In this document: piece by piece, positions 1 through 5,277 of the stretch
Layout: each line of letters starts with the position of its first letter
Position numbering within the stretch: the first letter of the stretch is position 1
From: an uncultured Bacillota bacterium
GTDB lineage: Bacteria > Bacillota > Clostridia > Peptostreptococcales > Anaerovoracaceae
Assembly: GCA_946410475.1 (NCBI GenBank)
Contig: CAMKAM010000088.1
Location: 1 to 6,107, forward strand
DNA: 6,107 nucleotides
Direction of reading: 5' to 3'
Notes under the pieces: generated by a model
What the model was told of the DNA's origin: nothing
Databases searched by the model: none
What the model saw: only the letters and a program-made list of their open reading frames with translations
Made by a program: the position numbers and the translations under genes

Positions 1-9
1 GCCGAAATA

Positions 10-51
10 TGGTATACTCTAACTAACACGAACACCTATCGAAAAGGAGGT
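10..51 (+). promoter_or_regulatory. Partial promoter (extended -10) and strong ribosome binding site of the sirtuin gene
   Basis: TATACT at 13-18 is preceded by TGG at 10-12, which gives an extended -10 element (TGnTATAAT type). The matching -35 box would lie about 10 bases before the window starts and cannot be seen. Transcription would begin near position 25. A near-perfect Shine-Dalgarno, AAAGGAGGT at 43-51, sits 9 bases before the ATG at 61 and fixes that start. This is the strongest ribosome binding site in the window. The short leader of about 35 nt leaves no room for a riboswitch. The -10 call is inferred from sequence match only. Confidence 0.5.
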
Positions 52-60
52 CAAAATACA

Positions 61-810
61 ATGGAAGGCAAGATTCTTGACGATCTCAGAGAGATAATAG
101 AAAAGAGCAACAATATAGTATTCTTTGGCGGAGCCGGCGTCTCCACGGAGAGCGGAGTGCCCGACTTCAGATCGGAGCAGGGACTCTACAATGCGAAGAG
201 GGATTACGGCGCATCGCCAGAGACGCTGCTGTCGCATTCATTCTTCGTAGGCGACACGAAGACTTTCTTCGACTACTACAAGCACAACCTCATCTACAGA
301 GAGGCGAAACCGAACAAGGCCCACCTCGCGCTCGCCAAGCTCGAGCAGATGGGCAAGCTGAAGGCGGTCGTCACTCAGAACATCGACGGTCTCCATCAGG
401 CCGCAGGCAGCAAGACCGTCTATGAACTCCACGGATCCGTCGCGCGCAACTACTGCATGGACTGCGGAGAATTCTACGACCTCGATTACGTGATGGACGA
501 GGACAATTGCATTGACGGCATCCCCAGATGCAAAAAGTGCGGCGGCATAGTCAAACCCGATGTCGTCCTCTATGAAGAGGGACTCGACGACGACACAGTC
601 ATCGGAGCAGTCAACGCGATCAGGAACGCCGACGTGCTCATAATAGGCGGCACATCGCTCGTCGTATATCCCGCAGCGGGAATGGTCAACTATTTCAAAG
701 GAAGCAAACTGGTGCTGATCAACAAGCAGCCCACGCCTCAGGACAGAGCGGCAGACCTCGTTATCCACGTACCGATCGGCGAAGTCCTCGGAGAGGTAGT
801 AGGCGTGTAA
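61..810 (+). CDS. cobB: NAD-dependent protein deacylase, Sir2 (sirtuin) family
   Basis: This enzyme removes acetyl or related acyl groups from protein lysines, using NAD+ and releasing nicotinamide and O-acyl-ADP-ribose; it acts in the cytoplasm. At 249 residues it is a full-length bacterial sirtuin. The NAD-binding Rossmann motifs are present in order: GAGVS (24-28), SGVPDFR (31-37), TQNIDGLH (105-112) and GTSL (197-200). The catalytic histidine is H124 in YELHGS. The structural zinc site is C132/C135 and C157/C160 (CX2C-X21-CX2C). After DFR the sequence reads SEQGLY rather than the G of many sirtuins, a variant I recognise from Firmicutes. There is no linked macrodomain or lipoate-ligase gene, and the catalytic His is present, so this is not an SirTM-type ADP-ribosyltransferase locus. 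It is the first visible gene of a plus-strand run; SurE follows after 46 bp. Acyl-chain preference cannot be read from the sequence. Confidence 0.96.
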   Translation: MEGKILDDLREIIEKSNNIVFFGGAGVSTESGVPDFRSEQGLYNAKRDYGASPETLLSHSFFVGDTKTFFDYYKHNLIYREAKPNKAHLALAKLEQMGKLKAVVTQNIDGLHQAAGSKTVYELHGSVARNYCMDCGEFYDLDYVMDEDNCIDGIPRCKKCGGIVKPDVVLYEEGLDDDTVIGAVNAIRNADVLIIGGTSLVVYPAAGMVNYFKGSKLVLINKQPTPQDRAADLVIHVPIGEVLGEVVGV

Positions 811-856
811 GCATCCGGCACCATGAAACCAAAACAACCGAAAGAGAAACATCCAT

Positions 857-1621
857 ATGAATATACTTATAGCAAATGACGACGGCATCAATGCCGAAGG
901 TATCAGAAGGCTCGCGGAAGCTCTCAGCGAAAGGGCCGATGTCTATATCGCGGCGCCGAGGACACAGATGAGCGCCGCTGCACACAGCATCACGATGCGC
1001 AAGACCATAACAGTCGAAGAGACGACTTTCGAAAATGCCGAGGCCGCATACATGATAGGCGGCACGCCGGCTGACTGCGTCAAGATCGGCATGCGCCTCT
1101 ACAAAGAGAACGGCATCGATATCGACATGGTCTACTCCGGCATCAACCACGGAAGCAACCTCGGCACAGACACGCTCTACTCCGGCACGGTCTCGGCCGC
1201 GATCGAAGGCAACCTATGCGGCGTCCCCGCCTGCGCAGTCAGCGTCAGCAGCTCCGAGGCGGTCCATTTCGATCTCGCCTGCGACCTCGCTCTCAGGACG
1301 CTCGCGAAATTCCCAAGCCTCGACAACCTGACCACGGTCAACATCAACACTCCGAACGAGCCGAAAGAGAACATCAAAGGCGTAAAAGTCTGCCGCCTGG
1401 GTATCAGAGAATATGACAACTGGTTCGAGACCGGAAAGTCCGAAGGCGGGCTGCCCGAATTCAGGTACTCCGGCGCGCCGGTCATATATGAGAGCAAGAA
1501 CACCGACATCGATGTCATCGCGATGCAGGAGGGTTACGCCACGATCACCCCGCTCTTCTTCGACCTTACCAACCACGAAAAGGTCTGGGCGATGAGGCGG
1601 ACGTGGGAGCTGGATCTGTAA
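857..1621 (+). CDS. surE: 5'/3'-nucleotidase SurE
   Basis: SurE is a metal-dependent phosphatase that dephosphorylates nucleoside 5'- and 3'-monophosphates; some members also cleave short polyphosphate. It is cytoplasmic and linked to nucleotide pool control and stationary-phase survival. The protein begins MNILIANDDG, matching the canonical SurE start, with metal ligands D8 and D9. Further family motifs are S39 in APRTQMSAAAHS (33-44), GTPADCVK (69-76), and the SGINHGSNLGTDTLYSGTV block (94-112) holding N97. The C-terminal motif around DVIAMQEGYATITPL (219-233) is also typical. The length of 254 residues is normal for the family. The start is chosen from the conserved N-terminus; the upstream AAAGAGAAA at 841-849 is only a weak Shine-Dalgarno. 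It lies 46 bp after the sirtuin with no terminator between, consistent with co-transcription. Confidence 0.97.
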   Translation: MNILIANDDGINAEGIRRLAEALSERADVYIAAPRTQMSAAAHSITMRKTITVEETTFENAEAAYMIGGTPADCVKIGMRLYKENGIDIDMVYSGINHGSNLGTDTLYSGTVSAAIEGNLCGVPACAVSVSSSEAVHFDLACDLALRTLAKFPSLDNLTTVNINTPNEPKENIKGVKVCRLGIREYDNWFETGKSEGGLPEFRYSGAPVIYESKNTDIDVIAMQEGYATITPLFFDLTNHEKVWAMRRTWELDL

Positions 1622-1700
1622 GCAGACTGATACGCACGAACCATATGAAAACATATAAATAACAAGTATACGAACGCATACAGCAAGAGAGGAAACTGAA

Positions 1701-2249
1701 ATGAGCACAAGAGCAAACAGAGAAGACACAGTACTCGTCCTGATCGACTTTCAGGAGAGGCTGATGCCGGCGATGGTCAATAACGACAAGGTGATCGAAA
1801 GCACCGGCAAACTCGTCGACGGAGCCAAAGAGTTCGATCTGCCGATCATAGCGACACAGCAGTACACGAAGGGCATGGGCCCGACTGTACCGGAGCTGGC
1901 CGCAAAACTCGGAGACTTCGAGCCCGTCGAAAAGAAAGAATTCAGCTGCTGGCTGAACGATGATTTCAAGAGCGCTCTGGAAAAGACAGGCAGGAAGACC
2001 GTCATCATCGCAGGATGCGAGACTCACGTATGCGTCCAGCAGACAGTCCTCGACCTCCTCGATGCTGACTTTGAAGTGATAGTCGCGGGCGACTGCGTAT
2101 CATCGCGCAAAAGATACACGAGAGATACCGCTCTTGCACTGATGGCAGAAGCCGGCGCGACGATATCCGCTTACGAGTCGATACTCTTCGATCTTCTGAT
2201 CACAGCAGCGGATCCGCACTTCAAGGCGATCTCGAAGATAGTAAAGTAG
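1701..2249 (+). CDS. Isochorismatase-family cysteine hydrolase (ISOC/YcaC-like), substrate unknown
   Basis: This is a small alpha/beta hydrolase of the isochorismatase superfamily, 182 residues. The expected catalytic triad is visible: D16 in VLVLIDFQ, K78 (or the adjacent K79) in VEKKEFSCW, and the nucleophile C111 in GCETHVCVQQTVLDLL (105-120). The GxETHVCVxQT signature resembles the ISOC1/ISOC2 and YcaC-like branch. Nicotinamidases carry a metal-binding Asp-x-His...His motif after the second strand; here that region reads ATQQYTKGMG and has no histidine, so nicotinamidase activity is unlikely despite the nearby sirtuin. No menaquinone or siderophore genes are present to argue for true isochorismate hydrolysis. 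GAGAGGAAA (1687-1695) is a good ribosome binding site. The gene follows SurE by 79 bp and precedes the DUF2156 gene by 8 bp. Family assignment is secure; the reaction is not. Confidence 0.9.
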   Translation: MSTRANREDTVLVLIDFQERLMPAMVNNDKVIESTGKLVDGAKEFDLPIIATQQYTKGMGPTVPELAAKLGDFEPVEKKEFSCWLNDDFKSALEKTGRKTVIIAGCETHVCVQQTVLDLLDADFEVIVAGDCVSSRKRYTRDTALALMAEAGATISAYESILFDLLITAADPHFKAISKIVK

Positions 2250-2257
2250 GAGCGGCC
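2248..2257 (+). promoter_or_regulatory. Ribosome binding site overlapping the upstream stop codon
   Basis: AGGAG at 2248-2252 starts on the second base of the TAG stop (2247-2249) of the cysteine hydrolase and lies 5 bases before the ATG at 2258. This fixes the start of the DUF2156 gene. It also implies that the two genes share an mRNA, with ribosomes finishing the first well placed to begin the second. Confidence 0.75.
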
Positions 2258-3190
2258 ATGAAACTATTCAAAAACGACATCACTCTCGACTGCGCAGACG
2301 AGATGAAAAAGTATCTGCTCGCTTACGACCACGAGTCCAGCGCGCAGTGCTTTTCTTCGCTTGTAACATGGGCTCAGGTCCACGACTTTTGCTGGGACAT
2401 CCTCGAAGGCCACATAGTGATCGAAGGCACCTACCGCCCGAACCAGGGCATCGAGCACCTCGTCCACTACATCTTCCCGCCGATCCCCGCTGATGGAAAG
2501 CCGACGGCTGAAGGCATCAGAGCTGCTGTTCTGGCAGCGAAGAAGGTCTTCGATGAAGCGGGCGAGCCGTTCATGATCAAGAGGATCCCGGGTAATATGA
2601 AGGCTGCATTCGAGGAAGCATTCCCGGATACGGAACTGATCGAGGACAGGACGTACTTCGACTACGTATACAGCCTCGAAGGACTTTCCGAGCTTCGCGG
2701 CAAGAAGTTCCACTCGAAGAAGAACCACGTCAACGCGTTCGAGCGCGACTACGTCCATGAGATCCGCAAGTTCACACCGGACATGACGCCTGAGGTGCTG
2801 GACCTAGTCGACAGGCTGAATGCCGCGAGGAATGACACTCCCGAAGATGCGGGCGGCCTCGACTATGAGCGGCGCGTCATCGAGCTTCCGCTCCGCAATG
2901 CGCCTGAGCTTGGCTGCATCGGCGTCTGCATCTATATCGCAGGAAGGATGGAAGCCTTCGCCCTCGGAGGGCCGCTTTCCGAAACCACGATCTGCGAACA
3001 CTTCGAAAAAGCGAGCGTCGAATTCCGCGGCCTCTATGCCGCGATCAACCGCGCCTTCTGCCGCATGGCAAGGGACGCCGGATACACTCTCGTCAACCGC
3101 GAAGAGGACATGGGCAGCGAAAACCTCCGAAAATCAAAACTCTCGTACAAGCCGATCAAACTGGTCGACAAGTACGAGATGGTGTTCTGA
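2258..3190 (+). CDS. DUF2156 protein, homologous to the phosphatidylglycerol lysyltransferase (MprF) catalytic domain, soluble and stand-alone
   Basis: The 310-residue product matches the soluble stand-alone DUF2156 family. Recognisable motifs are FDYVY (134-138), LRGKKFHSKKNHVNAF (146-161), EHFEKASVEFRGLYAAIN (248-264) and VNREEDMGSENLRKSKLSY (279-297). No transmembrane segment is visible, unlike MprF, where a C-terminal domain of this family is fused to a flippase-like membrane region and transfers lysine from lysyl-tRNA to phosphatidylglycerol. From knowledge of the family, the fold is related to GNAT acyltransferases, probably as two tandem GNAT-like halves. Whether this protein uses aminoacyl-tRNA, acyl-CoA or another donor cannot be told from sequence, so the common name lysyltransferase should not be taken as a function. 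It is translationally coupled to the cysteine hydrolase upstream. Its stop lies only 5 bp from the stop of the convergent kinase gene. Confidence 0.85.
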   Translation: MKLFKNDITLDCADEMKKYLLAYDHESSAQCFSSLVTWAQVHDFCWDILEGHIVIEGTYRPNQGIEHLVHYIFPPIPADGKPTAEGIRAAVLAAKKVFDEAGEPFMIKRIPGNMKAAFEEAFPDTELIEDRTYFDYVYSLEGLSELRGKKFHSKKNHVNAFERDYVHEIRKFTPDMTPEVLDLVDRLNAARNDTPEDAGGLDYERRVIELPLRNAPELGCIGVCIYIAGRMEAFALGGPLSETTICEHFEKASVEFRGLYAAINRAFCRMARDAGYTLVNREEDMGSENLRKSKLSYKPIKLVDKYEMVF

Positions 3191-3195
3191 ATGGA

Positions 3196-4422
3196 TCATT
3201 TCCCGCTCCCGCGGAACGTAACCGTGAACGTCGTCCCGCGCAGCGCGTCGCTCTCCGCCTTGATCTGAGCGCCGTGCTTTTCAGCGATCGTCCTTGCTAT
3301 CGCAAGCCCCAGGCCGTAACCGCCGGCCTGATTTTTTTGCGTGCGCGCCTTATCTGAACGATAGAATCTTTCAAAGATATGCGGCAGATCCTCCGGCGGT
3401 ATCGGATCGCCCGTATTGTTCACCGTGATCTGAGGAGCCTTCCCGCCCGTCAGACGAAAGTCCACGCTGCCGCCCAGCCCGGCGTATTTGCATGCATTGT
3501 CTATCAGGATGTAAGCAAGCTGTCTCAGCTGCGTCAGATCTCCCGTGATCACGACTCCGTCCTCTATCTCAGACTCCAGCAGCGTTCCGTTTTCGAACGC
3601 CACCGGATCGAACTGCATGACGGCTTCCTGACACACATCGCTCAGCGACACATCTGTCAGGAGAGTCTTCTGCTCCTCTCCCTCGGACTTTGCGAGGAAG
3701 AGCATATTGTTGACGAGTTCCTTCATATGCTGAGCTTCGGCCTGCGAGTTTTCTATCCACTTTTTCTGCTCGTTGACAGTCGAATCGCCGTGAGCCAGAA
3801 CGACATTGTTGTTCGCCAGTATCGCCGTGATCGGCGTCTTCAGCTCGTGGCTTGCGTCGGCTATGAATTGCTGCTGCTGGGCCCACGCCTTCTCCGCCGG
3901 TCTGAACGCGTACTTGGAAAGCTGTATCGTTATCAGAAGAAGGATCAGCATCGCTCCTGCAAAGAGCATAGTCGCCAGCAGATAAGCCGCCTGCAGCTGG
4001 CTTTTTGCTTCCTTATAGCTTGCGAACGCTATAAGGATCCCATATCCGCTTTCCTCTTTCTTGAAGGCCAGCTTGTATTTCTTGATCCTTCCCTTCTCAT
4101 GATCTGAAAAAGTTGCTGTTTCTGCAACTTCTTCAAGGATATCGTCGTCCAGATATCCCATGTTCGTGTTCGCCCGGACGATATCTCCTGTCGGGCTCAC
4201 ATAGACGGTGACTACAGGGTTCCTGTCACCCATGCCGCCGATCTTGTTGCTCTCTTCGCCCCGCTCTTCGAACATACCGAGCCCCGCATCGAGCGACCTT
4301 TCCACCCTCGACATCTCCGCATGGTATACATTCACGCACGCGAAGACCGTCACGGCCAGAAGGACCGCGCCGATCAGCGACATCGTAATTATTATGAATC
4401 TTTTCCTTAACTTCCTGAGCAT
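3196..4422 (-). CDS. Membrane sensor histidine kinase of a two-component system
   Basis: This is the signal-sensing kinase partner of the response regulator encoded just upstream. The 408-residue protein has a basic N-terminus (MLRKLRKR) and a first membrane segment at about 10-31. An extracytoplasmic region of about 115 residues (32-145) includes a VTVYVSPTGDIVRAN stretch resembling PAS/Cache-type sensors. The second membrane segment is at about 146-167. The HisKA motif FIADASHELKTP (186-197) carries phospho-acceptor H192. The ATP-binding domain shows the N box (IDNACKY, N309), G1 box (NNTGDPIP, 335-342), F box (IFERFYR, 349-355) and G2 box (GYGLGLAIA, 368-376). Only about 20 residues lie between the second membrane segment and HisKA, so a full HAMP domain is lacking. 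The start is fixed by the membrane topology, but no convincing Shine-Dalgarno precedes it. The signal is unknown. Confidence 0.95.
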   Translation of the reverse strand: MLRKLRKRFIIITMSLIGAVLLAVTVFACVNVYHAEMSRVERSLDAGLGMFEERGEESNKIGGMGDRNPVVTVYVSPTGDIVRANTNMGYLDDDILEEVAETATFSDHEKGRIKKYKLAFKKEESGYGILIAFASYKEAKSQLQAAYLLATMLFAGAMLILLLITIQLSKYAFRPAEKAWAQQQQFIADASHELKTPITAILANNNVVLAHGDSTVNEQKKWIENSQAEAQHMKELVNNMLFLAKSEGEEQKTLLTDVSLSDVCQEAVMQFDPVAFENGTLLESEIEDGVVITGDLTQLRQLAYILIDNACKYAGLGGSVDFRLTGGKAPQITVNNTGDPIPPEDLPHIFERFYRSDKARTQKNQAGGYGLGLAIARTIAEKHGAQIKAESDALRGTTFTVTFRGSGK

Positions 4423-4440
4423 CGTGTCTTTTGTATATCG

Positions 4441-4455
4441 ACCGGCCTGACCGGT
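4441..4455 (-). other. Small inverted repeat between response regulator and kinase genes
   Basis: ACCGG-CCTGA-CCGGT forms a 5-bp GC-rich stem with a 5-base loop in the 39-bp gap between the two genes. There is no U-tract after it on the minus strand, so it is not a normal intrinsic terminator. It ends about 18 bases before the kinase start. A role in mRNA stability or in lowering kinase expression is possible but is inference; a stem this short may also be chance. Confidence 0.3.
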
Positions 4456-4461
4456 ATCTGC

Positions 4462-5136
4462 TTACTCTTCCATCTCCAGCCTGTACCCGACCTTCCTCAG
4501 CGCAGTGATCTGCACCTTCGAGCCGAGGAAATTCAGCTTCCTTCTCAGGAACGACACGTAAGCCTCGACGTTGTTGTCCGTCGCGTCCGAGTCGTATCCC
4601 CAGACTCTTACGATGAGGTCTTCCTTGCTTATCGCGTTGCCCGTATGCGCCATCAGGAGCTTGAGTATCTCCGACTCTTTGTAGTTGAGGTGGATGCTCT
4701 TCGCACCGCACGAGAGGTCTCCCGTCGAGAGATTCAGCGATATGTCTCCGTAAGCCGCCTCATTCAGCTGCACTTCGCCCTGCCTTCTGGTCAGAGCCCT
4801 GATCCTTGCCAAAAGCTCCTCGGGCACGAATGGTTTAGTCATGTAGTCGTCCGCGCCGCAGTCGAGTCCCGCGACCTTGTCGTTCGTCGAATCCCTCGCA
4901 GTAAGCATAATGATCGGCGTCTGTATCTTCTGCTCCCTAAGGCTCTTTGCGATCGTGAAGCCGTCTATCCCCGGCAGCATCACATCAAGGATTATCACGT
5001 CGTATATATCCGAAAGGCCGTAGTCCAGTCCGTCCGTCCCGGTATGTACCACGTCCGTCATATACTTCTGTTCCTTGAGTATCTGCTGGAGCGCCTCGGC
5101 CAGCCTTATTTCATCTTCCACGATCAGTACTCTCAT
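4462..5136 (-). CDS. DNA-binding response regulator, OmpR/PhoB family
   Basis: This is the transcription factor of the two-component system. The 224-residue protein has an N-terminal receiver domain (1 to about 115) with the acidic pocket E7/D8, phospho-acceptor D51 in IILDVMLPGIDGF, T79 in MLTARDS and K101 in MTKPF. A C-terminal winged-helix DNA-binding domain (about 125-222) ends with the typical EAYVSFLRRKL and ALRKVGYRL stretches. All key residues are present, so it should be phosphorylated by the adjacent kinase and bind direct repeats as a dimer. The start follows AGAGGAA (5147-5141 on the minus strand), a good Shine-Dalgarno. The gene precedes the kinase by 39 bp in the usual regulator-then-kinase order. 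A tandem 10-bp repeat upstream suggests autoregulation. Subfamily and target genes cannot be assigned. Confidence 0.97.
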   Translation of the reverse strand: MRVLIVEDEIRLAEALQQILKEQKYMTDVVHTGTDGLDYGLSDIYDVIILDVMLPGIDGFTIAKSLREQKIQTPIIMLTARDSTNDKVAGLDCGADDYMTKPFVPEELLARIRALTRRQGEVQLNEAAYGDISLNLSTGDLSCGAKSIHLNYKESEILKLLMAHTGNAISKEDLIVRVWGYDSDATDNNVEAYVSFLRRKLNFLGSKVQITALRKVGYRLEMEE

Positions 5137-5196
5137 CAGCTTCCTCTTCTTTCTTTTTCACATACTATGACAAGCGATCCGCGATCTGTTTCTCAC

Positions 5197-5225
5197 ATTA
5201 TGCGGCCGCAAACTTTACAAAACCT
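5197..5225 (-). promoter_or_regulatory. Candidate promoter of the response regulator/kinase operon
   Basis: On the minus strand CATAAT (5202-5197) is a fair -10 box. At 17-bp spacing the -35 position (5225-5220) reads AGGTTT, far from TTGACA. A poor -35 overlapped by a tandem repeat is what an activator-dependent OmpR-family promoter looks like. The leader to the ATG at 5136 would be roughly 50-55 nt. This is inference from pattern only; no other -10/-35 pair in the 141-bp gap looks better. Confidence 0.3.
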
Positions 5226-5229
5226 TAAA
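5210..5229. repeat. Tandem 10-bp direct repeat, candidate response regulator binding site
   Basis: AAACTTTACA (5210-5219) is followed directly by AAACCTTAAA (5220-5229), with 8 of 10 positions identical. The period is one helical turn. OmpR/PhoB regulators bind head-to-tail as dimers to half-sites spaced 10-11 bp, and this repeat lies about 75-95 bp upstream of such a regulator's own start codon, over the putative -35 region. The repeat is seen directly; its role as an operator is inferred. AT-rich composition makes chance similarity possible. Confidence 0.4.
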
Positions 5230-5268
5230 AAATACAGACAGCGGCCCAGTTGAGCCGCTGCCCTTTTT
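5227..5268 (-). terminator. Intrinsic terminator after coaBC, possibly bidirectional
   Basis: A perfect 7-bp GC-rich stem, CAGCGGC (5239-5245) with GCCGCTG (5254-5260), closes an 8-base loop. On the minus strand it begins 18 bases after the coaBC stop and is followed, 6 bases later, by six T residues (5232-5227). The stem may extend by GGG/UCU pairs. On the plus strand the same stem is followed by CCC and TTTTT (5264-5268), so it could also stop antisense transcription. It separates coaBC from the two-component genes. Confidence 0.75.
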
Positions 5269-5277
5269 CCCATATTG

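Noticed and set aside
61..810. SirTM-type ADP-ribosylating sirtuin
   Set aside because: The catalytic His (H124) and all four zinc cysteines are present, and no linked macrodomain, GcvH-like or lipoate-ligase gene is seen.
238..891. 217-codon minus-strand open frame across the sirtuin gene
   Set aside because: It overlaps the complete sirtuin frame, which has every catalytic and zinc motif. The antisense product shows no domain.
1701..2249. Nicotinamidase (pncA) for the isochorismatase-family gene
   Set aside because: The metal-binding Asp-x-His...His segment of nicotinamidases is absent; the region reads ATQQYTKGMG with no histidine.
3206..3222. Possible hairpin at the end of the kinase gene acting as a terminator
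   Set aside because: The stem (TTCC, bulged C, GC / GCGGAA) is short and imperfect, lies within kinase codons, and has no T-tract on either strand.
3379..4107. 242-codon open frame on the plus strand, antisense to the histidine kinase
   Set aside because: It lies wholly within the kinase gene, has no recognisable domain or ribosome binding site, and its composition looks like a mirror of the kinase codons. The kinase frame carries all conserved boxes.
4645..5253. 202-codon plus-strand open frame antisense to the response regulator
   Set aside because: It is a shadow of the regulator frame, with no family motifs. It would also run through the promoter region and into the terminator.
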